Assembly: GCF_003858395.1 (NCBI RefSeq)
Contig: NZ_QWEV01000005.1
Location: forward strand, 1,178,001 to 1,242,000
Direction of reading: 5' to 3'
Source: Acidipila sp. EB88
Lineage (GTDB): Bacteria > Acidobacteriota > Terriglobia > Terriglobales > Acidobacteriaceae
DNA length: 64,000 bases
The notes below the pieces were generated by a model, which was given only the letters and a program-made list of their open reading frames with translations, did no database searches and had not been told where the DNA came from. Position numbers and translations under genes: made by a program. Positions 46,024-55,116 of the stretch are shown in pieces (position 1 is the first letter of the stretch; each line of letters starts with the position of its first letter).

Positions 46024-46893
46024 TTAGAAGTTTGTGGAGCGGGTGAGAGCGTTGAGCAGATGAATAGCTCGGCGGCGCGCGCGCTGGGACAGCGTTTCGC
46101 CGGCGGCGATGGCGTGGAGCTTGCGCCGCTTGCGCTCGTAGGCTTCGCCGAAGAGCACGGGGTGGTAAATGGTCATCGGCTCCTGGTGTTCCTGGAACGT
46201 GCTGCCATTGAAGGCGGCGTGGAAGGTCAGGGTTTCCGTGGTGTAGAGCGTGGGGCCGAAGTCGTTGAGGTCGCGACAGGTGAAGGGGCTGTTGGAGAGC
46301 GTGGTAGCGACAAAGGCTTCGTCATTGGCCCAGGAGAGGCGACGGACGCGGTCGAGCGAGAGCTCGCGGCGGCGCTCCAGCAGGAGATCAATGGCGGCAG
46401 CGTTGATGCGCAGGATGTTGAAGAGGCAGGTATAGACGGTGGTGCCGGCGGAAGCGATGGAGTGGTCCCAGTACCAGCCGGCAGAGGCCTGAAGATTGCC
46501 CATAATGCAATCGATATCTTCGCTGTTATCAAAAACATGGAAGAAATGATCAAGGCCCGGACCGGTGATGCGGACATCGCCCTCGATGAGCCAGAAGCGG
46601 GTGATGGATGGGTACTGGGTGCGGGCGAGATACAGGCCGTAGTCGCCGCAGCGCCAGGCGAAATCGGACGGGCAGTGGATACCCAGGGCGCGGCAGGTGC
46701 GGGCCGTAAGCGAGAGTTTGCGGTAGGGGCTGACATCGACGGAGCCATTGCGCTCGTCGACGATGCACATCACCTCGCGGCCGCTCTCACGGGTAAGCCG
46801 TTCCGCAAAGGCCCGGGTGTGCTCGTCGAGCCGGGTGATGCGGAGGAGGATGACCTCGCCGTGCGGGGCGTCGGCTGTGTGGAATGTGGCCAT
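46024..46893 (-). CDS. Hypothetical protein, glycosyltransferase-like features
   Basis: 289 residues, cytosolic-looking. The first half has VILLRITRLDEHTRAFAERL then WRCGDYGLYLARTQYP and FWLIEGDVRITGPGLDHFF. A Glu-Gly-Asp-Val at the end of a beta strand resembles the metal-binding position of GT-A glycosyltransferases, but the DxD is not standard. Basic residues cluster in the C-terminal third (AYERKRRKLHAIAAG, QRARRRAIHLL). No close family is recognised. It is not in an operon: an 86-bp gap to the Gfo/Idh start on one side and a divergent NmrA-like gene on the other. Confidence 0.65.
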   Translation of the reverse strand: MATFHTADAPHGEVILLRITRLDEHTRAFAERLTRESGREVMCIVDERNGSVDVSPYRKLSLTARTCRALGIHCPSDFAWRCGDYGLYLARTQYPSITRFWLIEGDVRITGPGLDHFFHVFDNSEDIDCIMGNLQASAGWYWDHSIASAGTTVYTCLFNILRINAAAIDLLLERRRELSLDRVRRLSWANDEAFVATTLSNSPFTCRDLNDFGPTLYTTETLTFHAAFNGSTFQEHQEPMTIYHPVLFGEAYERKRRKLHAIAAGETLSQRARRRAIHLLNALTRSTNF

Positions 46894-47112
46894 GTTTGTG
46901 ACTGGACTGCTCGTAACGAGGTTACCCGAATCTCTATGTAGGTTTTACTGCATATGTGAAGCATGGCGGAAAGATTTGCCAAAGAGATGAGTGACTAACG
47001 CGTAAAGCTCCGCGCAAGGCTCAGGACTGTAGAACCGAGCAGCAGACGGCGCAACTGGTGGCGAAGGAATCCAAGCGCCGCAAAGTGCCATCCAAGCGTC
47101 TGAGGAAACAGA

Positions 47113-47976
47113 ATGTACGCAGTCACAGGCAGCACAGGACAGGTAGGCGGGGCGGTAGTGCGGGCCCTTTTGGCACAGGGCAGGCAGGTGCGGGCCTTGC
47201 TGCGAGACCCGGCAAAGGCTGCAGCTCTGCAGCAGGCAGGCGCGGAAACATTTGTCGTCGACATGGAAGATCCGAGCCATGTGGAGCAGGCGTTTACCGG
47301 CGTAGAAGGCGTGTTTGTGATGACGCCGCCGCTGCTGAGCGCGCCGGACCCGCGCGGGGAACACGAGATGATGCTTGCGACCATCACGCACGCCCTGCAG
47401 GCTGCGCATGTGCCACGGGTAGTGTTTCTTTCGTCGATCGGCGCAGAGCTGGACGAAGGCACGGGGCCGATTTTGAAAACGCACGACATGGAGCAGGCGC
47501 TGTTTGCGCTGCCGCTGGAAAAGGCTGCGATCCGCGCGGCCTACTTCATGGAAAACCTGGTACCCGCGTACGGGCACGCCAAGGAAAGCGGCCATCTGCC
47601 TGTGTTGATCGAGCCACTGGACAAATCGCTGGCGATGGTAGCTACCCGGGATATTGGGGAGCTCGCCGCAGAATTGTTGACCGCAGAGTGGACCGGACAA
47701 CGGATCCTGGAACTGGAAGGACCCCGGCAGTACTCGATGCAGGATGCGGCAGCGGTGCTGAGCAGGCAGGCGGCCCGGGAGATCGTTCCGGTGCTTGTAC
47801 CGCGTGAGCAGCGCGCGGCGATGTTTGAGCAGTTTGGTGCATCGCCCAAGGCCGCAGAGGACATGGTGGAGATGTCGGACGGCATGAGCCAGGGGCTGAT
47901 CGCGTTTGCGGGCGGTGCGGGTATAGAGCATCAGCAGGGAGCGACCACGCTGGAACAAGTGTTCAGCAAGCTGTAA
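47113..47976 (+). CDS. NmrA-like NAD(P)-binding protein
   Basis: 287 residues of usual length. The Rossmann motif is VTGSTGQVGGAVVRALLAQG, followed by ALLRDP, the NmrA-family signal that NADP+ binds. VFLSSIGAELDEGTGPILK, YFMENLVPAY and DIGELAAELLTAEW fit members such as azoreductase-like QOR2 and NmrA. They bind NAD(P) and either reduce quinones or sense redox state; the function here is unknown. A GAGGA site precedes the ATG. An intrinsic terminator begins 25 bp after the stop. Confidence 0.88.
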   Translation: MYAVTGSTGQVGGAVVRALLAQGRQVRALLRDPAKAAALQQAGAETFVVDMEDPSHVEQAFTGVEGVFVMTPPLLSAPDPRGEHEMMLATITHALQAAHVPRVVFLSSIGAELDEGTGPILKTHDMEQALFALPLEKAAIRAAYFMENLVPAYGHAKESGHLPVLIEPLDKSLAMVATRDIGELAAELLTAEWTGQRILELEGPRQYSMQDAAAVLSRQAAREIVPVLVPREQRAAMFEQFGASPKAAEDMVEMSDGMSQGLIAFAGGAGIEHQQGATTLEQVFSKL

Positions 47977-48000
47977 AAGGTGGCGCGGACGCACGGGCAA

Positions 48001-48027
48001 GAGACGCTCACTGGAGCGTCTCTTTTT
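48001..48027 (+). terminator. Intrinsic terminator of the NmrA-like gene
   Basis: GAGACGCTC (48001-48009) ACTG GAGCGTCTC (48014-48022), then TTTTT. A perfect 9-bp stem with a 4-base loop and a U-run. Confidence 0.93.
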
Positions 48028-48097
48028 CTGTTTGGGTGCGTTGTGGGAATTTCGATTTGGGATGGGCACGCTTTTTGTCTGCGGTTGAAGGAGCACG

Positions 48098-48481
48098 GTG
48101 AAGGCTGGAAAGAAGAAACAGGGGTCGGCAGGGGATACAGCGGCAGCGCCGGGTAGTCGCACGCTGTTTGTGTGTGTGCGGGATCGCAATGGCAAGGGCG
48201 CGAGTTGCGCCGGAAGTGGGGCGCGGGCCCTGCTCAAGGACATGCAGGCGATCCTGGCTGGAGAAGGGATTGCGCCGAGTGAGTTGCTGGTTCGCCCATG
48301 CGGGTGCCTGGGACTGTGCAAGCAGGGGCCGGTCCTGGTTGCGGCTGCGGGGGCTGCCGCTCTGAACAGGAAGCCGCCCAAAGTGAAGAAGGGGAAAAAG
48401 CGACTGGGCGTGTATACGCAGGTGGAGCCGGACGAGGCGCGATTGGTACTGCGGGACGCTTTGCTTGGGGAGCATGGTTAG
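48098..48481 (+). CDS. Thioredoxin-like 2Fe-2S ferredoxin
   Basis: 127 residues from a GTG at 48098 with GAAGGAG upstream. After a 20-residue basic tail, the domain has LFVCVRDRNGKGASCAGSGA (Cys26, Cys37) and LLVRPCGCLGLCKQGPV (Cys68, Cys70, Cys74). The C-x10-C...C-x3-C set (26, 37, 70, 74) fits the thioredoxin-fold 2Fe-2S ferredoxins found in NuoE-like and stand-alone forms. It likely shuttles electrons in the cytoplasm. The nearby molybdopterin oxidoreductase (49511) is a possible partner, but the two are separated by the DUF5872 gene. Confidence 0.88.
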   Translation: MKAGKKKQGSAGDTAAAPGSRTLFVCVRDRNGKGASCAGSGARALLKDMQAILAGEGIAPSELLVRPCGCLGLCKQGPVLVAAAGAAALNRKPPKVKKGKKRLGVYTQVEPDEARLVLRDALLGEHG

Positions 48482-48559
48482 GTTGCAGTTGCAGCCTGGG
48501 TCGGGCGGGAGCCCGATAGTAAGGGCGGCTGGTTTCAGGAACGGGACGACCGCTTGGCG

Positions 48560-48592
48560 GGTGCCCACGTCTCAAAGCGAGACATGGACACC
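48560..48592 (+). repeat. Family A palindrome, copy 4
   Basis: ggtgcccacgtctcaaagcg then agacatggacacc. Arms pair with a short loop; slightly degenerate on the right. It lies between the convergent stops of the ferredoxin and DUF5872 genes. Confidence 0.78.
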
Positions 48593-48645
48593 TGGCTGGT
48601 TGCTGGTGATGAGCCCGGCGTGCGGAGCGGGGTTGATGAGCTGTC

Positions 48646-49436
48646 TCAGCCCTTTTTGTCGGCTGCTGCTTTGCCTGCTTTCTTTGTGGCTGGTTGGCTG
48701 GGGGCGCTCTTCTTAGCGTCGTCGTCTGTTGGGGCGGCTTTTTTAGTTCCGGCTTTTTTCGTGGCAGGCTTTGATTTGCCCGGTGTCTGGTCGGCTGTGG
48801 CGTGCCTGCGCGCTTCGGCAGCCTTGCTGGTGTTGGGGACAAACTGTTTGCCTTCACGCGAGCCGGAACGTTTGCGGCGGTTGGTGGCGGTTTTCTCTTC
48901 GGGGAAAGCTCTTCCCAGGCCTTCTCGGGCAGGTACCGCGTGGTGCCGCCGGGGCGCTCGGCGGGCTTGCCGTCTGAGGTAGTCCAGTGCTCGTCGCCCC
49001 AGTGCTTGAGGCTTTGCTGGGCGGCATCGGGGGGGTGGGTGTAGCCGCCACCCTGGGCCTCGTAGGCATGGGTGAGTAACTGGGCTTTGCGGGCGCTCCA
49101 TTGTGCAGGCTTACCGCCCTTGTCGCCCGCGATAATCTCGGCCTTGAGCTTTTCGCGCAGTTCTGGATCGGTGTACCGTTCGTCGCCGCTGGTTTGTTGT
49201 TTCGCCGGCTTCGCGGCTGATTTCGCGGGCTCTTTCTTTGCCGGCTTCCGGGTTGATTGCTTCGGCCCTGTGTCCTGTTGCGCAGCTGCTTGTTTGGCTG
49301 TCCGCGTGTCAACCGATGTCCCTACTGGTTTCGCGGGTTGTTTCTTGCCAGGTGTTGCGGCTCGTTTTGCAGGCTGCTTTTCGGTCTGCTTCGGTGCGCT
49401 TTTGCCTGTGGTCTTGCTGCCTGTGCTCGTTGCCAT
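48646..49436 (-). pseudogene. DUF5872-type protein with Lys/Pro-rich ends, frameshifted
   Basis: The ATG at 49436 starts a Lys/Ala/Pro/Gln-rich tail of about 85 residues (KTTGKSAPKQTEKQPAKRAA). The DUF5872-like core follows: YTDPELREKLKAEIIAGDKG, QWSARKAQLLTHAYEAQGGG, and RYLPEKAWEELSP. In a run of four G on the plus strand (48901-48904) the frame breaks; adding one base restores EEKTATNRRKRSGSREGKQF, the family's end, and a second Lys-rich tail to the stop at 48646. The domain is known from bacteria and large DNA viruses, and its function is unknown. The basic ends suggest nucleic-acid binding (inference). It is divergent from the molybdopterin gene. Confidence 0.8.
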
Positions 49437-49510
49437 GCTTGCTTCCCTTCCAATGTTTCGTTGCGTGTGCGGTGGGATGCGCCGCGGGCGGATAGCCCTA
49501 CAATCCAGAT

Positions 49511-51748
49511 ATGGCTACGCACACACGACGCTCTGTCTGCTCACTGGACTGCCCGGACTCCTGTGGCGTGCTGGTGACGATTGACACGGAGACGGGCGAG
49601 GCTTTGCGCGTGGCCGGCGACCCGGAGCACCCGGTCACGCGCGGCTTTTTGTGTGGCAAGGTAGCGAAATACCTGGACCACGTGTATGCGCCGGATCGCG
49701 TGCTGTACCCGATGCGCAGGCGCGCGGGCGTGCCCAAGGGGCCGCTGGCACCGGGCGCTCAGAACGCGGCGTTTGAGCGCATCGGCTGGGACGAGGCACT
49801 GCATGCGATCGCCACGCGACTCGGCGCGATTGCACGCGAGCGTGGGCCGGAAGCGGTACTGCCGTACTCGTATGCGGGCACCATCGGGACCCTGGGGTAC
49901 GGGTCGATGGACCGGCGGTTCTTTCATCGATTTGGTGCTTCGCAGCTGAAGCGCACGATCTGCGCGACCGCCGGGGGTGAAGCTTTTCTGTCGGTATATG
50001 GGCGCAAGCTGGGCACTGACACGGAGCACTTTCATCATGCGCGGCTTGTGATCGCGTGGGGCGCGAACATTCATAACAACAACATTCACCTGTGGCCACA
50101 GGTGGAAGAAGCGCGGCGCAACGGGGCATGGCTGGTAGTGATCGATCCGTATGCGACCCGCACCGCGCAGTTGGCAGACCAGCATCTTGCGATTCACCCG
50201 GGAACAGATACGGCGCTCGCCCTCGGGTTGATGCACGTGATCCTGCGTGACGGGCTGGAAGACGCGGCATGGTGCGAGCAGCACACGCACGGGCTGGCAG
50301 AGCTGCGAGCGCACGTGCGGAGTTACACACCGGCGATGGTGGAAGATGCCACGGGGATTGCAGCGAACCTCGTGGAGGAACTGGCGCGGGCGTATGCCAC
50401 CACGAAGCCCGCGGTGATCCGCTTGAACTATGGCGTGCAGCGCTCGGAAAATGGCGGCGCCGCCGCGCGCGCGGTGTGCATGCTGCCCGCACTTACGGGC
50501 GCGTGGCAGCACCTGGGCGGCGGCCTGCAGTTGTCGACCAGCGGCGCCTTCTCCTTTGACAGCCAGGCGGTGGAGCGGCCGGACCTGATGTATGCGAGCC
50601 CACTAGGGCGGGCGGCGCGCACGGTGAACATGGCACAACTGGGAGATGCATTGTGCGACTTGGAGAAGCCCGCGGTGCATGCGCTGTTTGTGTATAACTC
50701 GAATCCCGCGGTGATTGCGCCGGAGCAGCGCAAGGTGCTGCGCGGGCTGCAGCGGGATGACCTGTTCACCGTGGTGCATGAGCAGAGCTTTACCGACACC
50801 TGCGACTACGCGGACTATGTGCTGCCGGCGACGACTTTCCTAGAGCACGTGGACATGCAGGGCGCGTACGGGCACTACTATGTGCAGTTGTCAGAGCAGG
50901 CGATTGCGCCGGTGGGTGAGGCGCGAGCCAACGTGGAGCTGTTCAGCGCACTGGCGCAGCACATGGGCTACACCGAGAGCTGCTTCAGCGACGATGCGGA
51001 AACCTTAATCGCGCAGGCGCTGCGGGAGGATGCCGCCCCTGAGGATACGACCCCAGGAAGTGTGCTGATGCGCGGGATCACGCGAGCGACGCTGCGAGCG
51101 CATGGCGGCAGCGAGCGGCTGCACTTCCCTTCCGAACACGCCGTGGCCCCGGAGCCTTTTCGTCCGTTCAGTGATGGCGTGTTTCCCACGCCTTCAGGCA
51201 AGGCCGAGTTCTTCTCGGAGCAGCTGGCAGCGCAGGGGCAGGATGCGATGCCGACGTACCATCCGCCGGTGGAGCTGCGCACGCGGCAGACGCCGGCTGA
51301 TGCGGAGGGGATGCTGCAGTTCCTGCCGAGGAAGTCTGGGAACTTCATGAACTCGACGTTCGCCAACCACGCCGCGCACCAGAAGATGCAGCGCGAGACG
51401 CTGGACCTGCTGGAGCTGCACGCAGAAGATGCACAGGTGCGCGGGCTTGCGGAGGGCGACCTGGCGGAGATCCGCAATGAGCGTGGGGCGCTGCGTTTGC
51501 GAGTGCGCATCAGCCGGCGGGTGCAGCCGGGCGTGGCATCGGCGGGGATGGCGTGGAGCAAGCTCAACCCGGAAGGCGGCAAAGGAGTGAACCAGTTGAC
51601 CTCGCAGCGGCTGACGGACCTGGGCGATGGGCCTACGTTCTACTCAACGCTGGTGCAGGTGCGACGGGTGCAGTGTGCCTGCGAGGCAGAGACTGGATGT
51701 GTGCTGTGCCACGTGGGTGCACTGGAAGCTGGTGTGAGCCTAGAGTGA
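49511..51748 (+). CDS. Molybdopterin oxidoreductase with N-terminal 4Fe-4S site and extra C-terminal Cys cluster
   Basis: 745 residues. The N-terminus CSLDCPDSC (Cys10, 14, 18) and Cys48 in RGFLCGKV form a 4Fe-4S binding site. Molybdopterin-binding and central blocks include AGTIGTLGYGSMDRRFFHRF, IAWGANIHNNNIHLWPQ, VIDPYATRTAQLADQHLAIH then PGTDTALALGLMHVI, and the C-terminal dinucleotide-binding domain with RNERGALRLRVRISRRVQPG. No TAT signal is seen, so it is cytoplasmic. The last 25 residues hold Cys722, Cys724, Cys730 and Cys733 in CACEAETGCVLC, a cluster I do not recall in relatives, perhaps a second metal site. The substrate is unknown. Confidence 0.9.
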   Translation: MATHTRRSVCSLDCPDSCGVLVTIDTETGEALRVAGDPEHPVTRGFLCGKVAKYLDHVYAPDRVLYPMRRRAGVPKGPLAPGAQNAAFERIGWDEALHAIATRLGAIARERGPEAVLPYSYAGTIGTLGYGSMDRRFFHRFGASQLKRTICATAGGEAFLSVYGRKLGTDTEHFHHARLVIAWGANIHNNNIHLWPQVEEARRNGAWLVVIDPYATRTAQLADQHLAIHPGTDTALALGLMHVILRDGLEDAAWCEQHTHGLAELRAHVRSYTPAMVEDATGIAANLVEELARAYATTKPAVIRLNYGVQRSENGGAAARAVCMLPALTGAWQHLGGGLQLSTSGAFSFDSQAVERPDLMYASPLGRAARTVNMAQLGDALCDLEKPAVHALFVYNSNPAVIAPEQRKVLRGLQRDDLFTVVHEQSFTDTCDYADYVLPATTFLEHVDMQGAYGHYYVQLSEQAIAPVGEARANVELFSALAQHMGYTESCFSDDAETLIAQALREDAAPEDTTPGSVLMRGITRATLRAHGGSERLHFPSEHAVAPEPFRPFSDGVFPTPSGKAEFFSEQLAAQGQDAMPTYHPPVELRTRQTPADAEGMLQFLPRKSGNFMNSTFANHAAHQKMQRETLDLLELHAEDAQVRGLAEGDLAEIRNERGALRLRVRISRRVQPGVASAGMAWSKLNPEGGKGVNQLTSQRLTDLGDGPTFYSTLVQVRRVQCACEAETGCVLCHVGALEAGVSLE

Positions 51749-51795
51749 TGCAGACTATGGGTGCAGGCGATGGATGCAGGTGTTTGGGGTAATTT

Positions 51796-51830
51796 GGTTC
51801 CCACGTCTCAAGAGCGAGACATGGGGCACC
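51796..51830 (+). repeat. Family A palindrome, copy 5
   Basis: ggttcccacgtctcaagagc then gagacatggggcacc. Arms CCCACGTCTC/GAGACATGGGG pair with loop aagagc. It begins 47 bp after the stop of the molybdopterin oxidoreductase. Confidence 0.82.
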
Positions 51831-51849
51831 TGTTTGTTTGTGGATGGGG

Positions 51850-51884
51850 AAACCGGGCTGCGCAGATAGCGGCCACTTTGTGGC
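51850..51884. repeat. Family B palindrome, one arm
   Basis: aaaccgggctgcgcagatag then cggccactttgtggc, closely matching the left arm at 44576 and 54995. It is 19 bp after family A copy 5. A second arm is not clear. Confidence 0.55.
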
Positions 51885-52133
51885 GGCGCGTCCGTACGGG
51901 TGGGGAGTTACTGCTCGGGGTACTTAGCAGAGAAATGTTGTTTGAGTGGTTGACTTGCCCCTGCAGCGTGGCGCTGGGTTTGACCTTCGACAACTTCGCC
52001 CCATAGAATCGCGGCAGCGCCCTTACCCGAGCGGGCGCGTCTCTTCACTCGCGGGCCGATCCGCCGGCGCAATCCCGGAAGTCCCGCATGAAGCACGGTT
52101 CACGACACAGAATCCAAGGAGTTCCACTTTTCC

Positions 52134-52793
52134 ATGAAGCTTTCGCTGTCTCTCGCAAGCCTGCTTGCAACCGGGCTCATCAGTTCTGCCGCTCTTGCCC
52201 AGGGTACGGCCACTGCTGCCGCACCTGCCGCCTCCACTGCCAGCACCGCGGCTGCTCCTGCCGGTCCCGCCAAGGTGGCGATCATCATGTTCCAGGCCGC
52301 CGTGAGCCAGACCAACGAAGGCAAGCGCGACCTGGAAGAGGTCGAGAAGAAGTACCAGCCGAAGCAGGCCCAGCTCAAGGCACAGTCCGATGAGATCGAC
52401 GCGCTGAAGAAGCAGCTGCAGACGCAGAGCGCCACGTTGACCGACGTGGACCGCGCGCAGAAGCTGAAGCTGATTGACGATAAAGAAAAGTCGTTGCAGC
52501 GTGCAGGCGAAGATGCGCAGAACGACTTCCAGCAGGAAGCCCAGCAGACCTTTGCCGGCGTAGCGCAGAAGTTCTACGGAACCCTGCAGGCCTATGCGCA
52601 GCAGAATGGCTACACGCTGGTTCTGGATGCCGGCCAGCAGCAGAGCCCTGTGCTGTACACCAACCAGGGCAACGACATCACCGAAGCGGTGATCGCCGCC
52701 TACAACCAGAAGTCAGGCATTGCAGCGCCGCCGCCATCGGCACCGACGCCCACGGGCACAACGCCAGCGCGCCGAGCACCTGCCGCACACTAG
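52134..52793 (+). CDS. OmpH/Skp-like periplasmic chaperone
   Basis: 219 residues with a signal peptide (MKLSLSLASLLATGLISSAA then LAQ) and an Ala/Pro/Thr linker to about 45. The OmpH domain has IIMFQAAVSQTNEGKRDLEE followed by a long coiled coil (YQPKQAQLKAQSDEIDALKK), then the C-terminal part NGYTLVLDAGQQQSPVLY that completes the fold. It binds unfolded outer-membrane proteins in the periplasm. A Pro/Thr/Ala tail of about 25 residues ends the protein. A strong terminator follows 22 bp later. No bamA or lpxD neighbour is present here. Confidence 0.88.
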   Translation: MKLSLSLASLLATGLISSAALAQGTATAAAPAASTASTAAAPAGPAKVAIIMFQAAVSQTNEGKRDLEEVEKKYQPKQAQLKAQSDEIDALKKQLQTQSATLTDVDRAQKLKLIDDKEKSLQRAGEDAQNDFQQEAQQTFAGVAQKFYGTLQAYAQQNGYTLVLDAGQQQSPVLYTNQGNDITEAVIAAYNQKSGIAAPPPSAPTPTGTTPARRAPAAH

Positions 52794-52815
52794 AAACGCA
52801 GCAGTTCGCACCGCT

Positions 52816-52850
52816 TAAAAGCCCCGCATGCCGAGTGCATGCGGGGCTTT
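52816..52850 (+). terminator. Intrinsic terminator after the OmpH gene
   Basis: AAAAGCCCCGCATGC (52816-52830) and GCATGCGGGGCTTTT (52836-52850) form a 15-bp perfect stem with a 5-base loop. The A- and T-ends allow termination from both sides, fitting the convergent lepA gene (stop 53127). The 276 bp from 52851 to 53126 hold nothing else I can support. Confidence 0.95.
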
Positions 52851-53126
52851 TGCTGCGCCATCAACTGGTTACCAGGGCTGTGGATAAAAGTGTGGGAATC
52901 GCGGATGTGAACGCACGATGAACGGTGCAGATGCGCGCACGAGCCGGCACTTCGCGTAGCGGCTATGCGACTAACCTCTTCATTCAGAGTGCGTTGTCAA
53001 ACGCAATGATGGAATCGAATGACTGTTAACACAGCATGAGGTGTGATCTATGGATTTCACCGTTTCCCACAGATCGAGGGCATCGACGGGTAACCACTTA
53101 GGCCGGTTTCGGGGTAACACTCCAAC

Positions 53127-54938
53127 CTATCGCGAACTATCTTCGCCGATCTTGAGCACGGCCAGAAAGGCTTCCTGCGGGATATCGACTTTGCCGATCC
53201 GCTTCATGCGCTTCTTGCCTTCCTTCTGCTTGTCGAGCAGTTTGCGCTTGCGGGAGATATCACCGCCGTAGCACTTCGCGAGCACATTCTTTTTGATGCC
53301 GGAGACGGTTTCGCGCGCGACGATCTTGGCGCCAATGGCGGCCTGGATGGCGACTTCGAACATTTGCCGCGGGATCAGCTCGCGCATCTTGGAAACGAGC
53401 GCGCGGCCACGTTCGTAGGCCAGGTCGCGGTGCACGATGATGGAAAGCGCATCGACAGGCTCGCCGGAGACCAGGATATCAAGCTTGGACATGGGCGAGA
53501 CCCAGGTGCCGGAAAGCGTGTAGTCAAGCGAGGCATAGCCGCGCGAGACGGACTTGAGGCGATCGTAGAAGTCGAGCACGATCTCGTTGAGCGGCAGTTC
53601 GTAGGTGAGCTTGACGCGCGTGGACGAAACGTACTCGAAGTTCTGTTGGCGGCCGCGCTTTTCTTCGACGAGCTTGAGAATGCCGCCGACGTACTCCTCG
53701 TTGGTGAGGATGGTGGCGGTGATAACGGGCTCTTCGATCTGGTCGATCTCGGAGGGATCAGGCCAGCGCGAGGGGTTGTCGACCTCGATGACGCTGCGGT
53801 CGGTGAGCGTGATCCGGTAGCGCACGGAGGGCGCGGTGGTGATGAGGTCGAGGTCGAACTCACGCTCGAGCCGTTCCTGGATGATCTCCATGTGGAGCAG
53901 GCCAAGGAAGCCACAACGGAAGCCGAAACCGAGCGCTGCGGAAGACTCGGGCTCGATGGAGAAGGAGGCGTCATTGAGCCGGAGCTTCTCGAGCGCGTCG
54001 CGAAGCAGCGTGTGCTCATGGGAGTCGACGGTGTAGATACCGGCGAAGACCATGGACTTGATGTCTTCAAAGCCGGGAAGCTGCTCGTCGGCGGGGCGTG
54101 CGTCTTCGGTGATGGTGTCGCCGACCTTGGTGTCGGCAACGTTCTTGATGGTGGCGACGAAGAAGCCGACTTCGCCAGCGGAAAGCTCCATGATCTCGAC
54201 GGGCTTGGGGGTGAGGACGCCGAGCGATTCGACGTCGAAGACCTTGCCGTTGGACATGAGGCGGATGCGCATGTTTTTGCGCAGGCGGCCGTGGATGACG
54301 CGGGCCAGCACGATGACGCCGCGGTACGGGTCGAACCAGGAATCAAAGATCAATGCCTGCAAAGGCGCGTCGGGGTCGCCCTGCGGCGGCGGCAGGCGCT
54401 TGACCACGGCTTCAAGGATTTCGGGCACGCCGAGGCCGGTCTTGGCGCTGCAGGGGATGGCGTCAGTCGCGTCCAGACCCACAGTCTTCTCGATCATCTC
54501 CTGCGTGCGCACAATGTCGGCGGAGGGCAGGTCGATCTTGTTGATGACGGGGATGATTTCGAGGCCGTTGGAGATGGCGAGGTAGGCGTTGGCGAGGGTC
54601 TGCGCTTCCACACCCTGCGAGGCATCGACGACGAGCAGGGCGCCTTCGCACGAGGCGAGCGAGCGTGAGACTTCGTAGGAGAAATCCACGTGGCCGGGCG
54701 TGTCGATGAGGTTGAGCTGGTAGATCTTGCCGTCCTGCGCCGGGTACATCATGCGAACGGAGTGCGCCTTGATCGTGATGCCGCGCTCGCGCTCGAGGTC
54801 CATGGCATCGAGCACCTGCGCCTGCATCTCGCGCGCGGTCAGCGAGCCGGTGAGCTCGAGGAGGCGATCGGAGAGCGTGGATTTGCCATGGTCGATGTGC
54901 GCGATGATCGCGAAATTACGGATGAGGGAGTTGTCCAT
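53127..54938 (-). CDS. lepA: Elongation factor 4 (LepA)
   Basis: 603 residues from the ATG at 54938 ([20 protein letters not shown]), the normal LepA length; the frame extends further upstream without homology. GTPase motifs: AHIDHGKST (G1), [10 protein letters not shown] (G2), DTPGHVDF (G3), INKIDLPSA (G4), CSAKTG (G5). The C-terminal LepA-specific domain carries [20 protein letters not shown] then KKRMKRIG. The factor back-translocates stalled ribosomes or helps 30S maturation. Transcribed away from the mltD-like gene; a family B palindrome lies in the 178-bp gap. Confidence 0.96.
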   Translation of the reverse strand: MDNSLIRNFAIIAHIDHGKSTLSDRLLELTGSLTAREMQAQVLDAMDLERERGITIKAHSVRMMYPAQDGKIYQLNLIDTPGHVDFSYEVSRSLASCEGALLVVDASQGVEAQTLANAYLAISNGLEIIPVINKIDLPSADIVRTQEMIEKTVGLDATDAIPCSAKTGLGVPEILEAVVKRLPPPQGDPDAPLQALIFDSWFDPYRGVIVLARVIHGRLRKNMRIRLMSNGKVFDVESLGVLTPKPVEIMELSAGEVGFFVATIKNVADTKVGDTITEDARPADEQLPGFEDIKSMVFAGIYTVDSHEHTLLRDALEKLRLNDASFSIEPESSAALGFGFRCGFLGLLHMEIIQERLEREFDLDLITTAPSVRYRITLTDRSVIEVDNPSRWPDPSEIDQIEEPVITATILTNEEYVGGILKLVEEKRGRQQNFEYVSSTRVKLTYELPLNEIVLDFYDRLKSVSRGYASLDYTLSGTWVSPMSKLDILVSGEPVDALSIIVHRDLAYERGRALVSKMRELIPRQMFEVAIQAAIGAKIVARETVSGIKKNVLAKCYGGDISRKRKLLDKQKEGKKRMKRIGKVDIPQEAFLAVLKIGEDSSR

Positions 54939-54994
54939 GATGGGTGCGGCGTGTTGAGGCGCAATGCCAAGTCTACCACCCGGGGTTAAAGGCC

Positions 54995-55086
54995 AAACCG
55001 CCCGCGCGGCTCGCGGTCCCTTCAGGACATGTACTCGCTTTCGGCACACCCGCCACGAAGTGGCCGCGAGCCGCGCAGGCGGTTTT
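54995..55086. repeat. Family B palindromic element, copy 5
   Basis: The left arm aaaccgcccgcgcggctcgc then ggtcccttc (54995-55023) pairs with the right arm ccacgaagtggccgcgagcc then gcgcaggcggtttt (55053-55086), 29-34 bases per arm with a few mismatches and a loop of 29. It lies between the divergent lepA and mltD-like starts, so it overlaps both promoter regions. Confidence 0.78.
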
Positions 55087-55116
55087 GGAGCCTCTACAAT
55101 TGTGCCTGTGATTCGA

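Larger units (their letters stand above)
51749..52133. other. Intergenic stretch carrying palindromes and the ompH leader
   Basis: 385 bp. It holds family A copy 5 and a family B arm (listed separately). The last 120 bp precede ompH; GC-rich with no hairpin I would call. Confidence 0.6.

Noticed and set aside
48234..48645. C-terminal part of the 400-residue minus frame over the ferredoxin
   Set aside because: After the frameshift at about 48901-48904 the DUF5872 sequence continues in another frame and stops at 48646; this tail is antisense to the ferredoxin.
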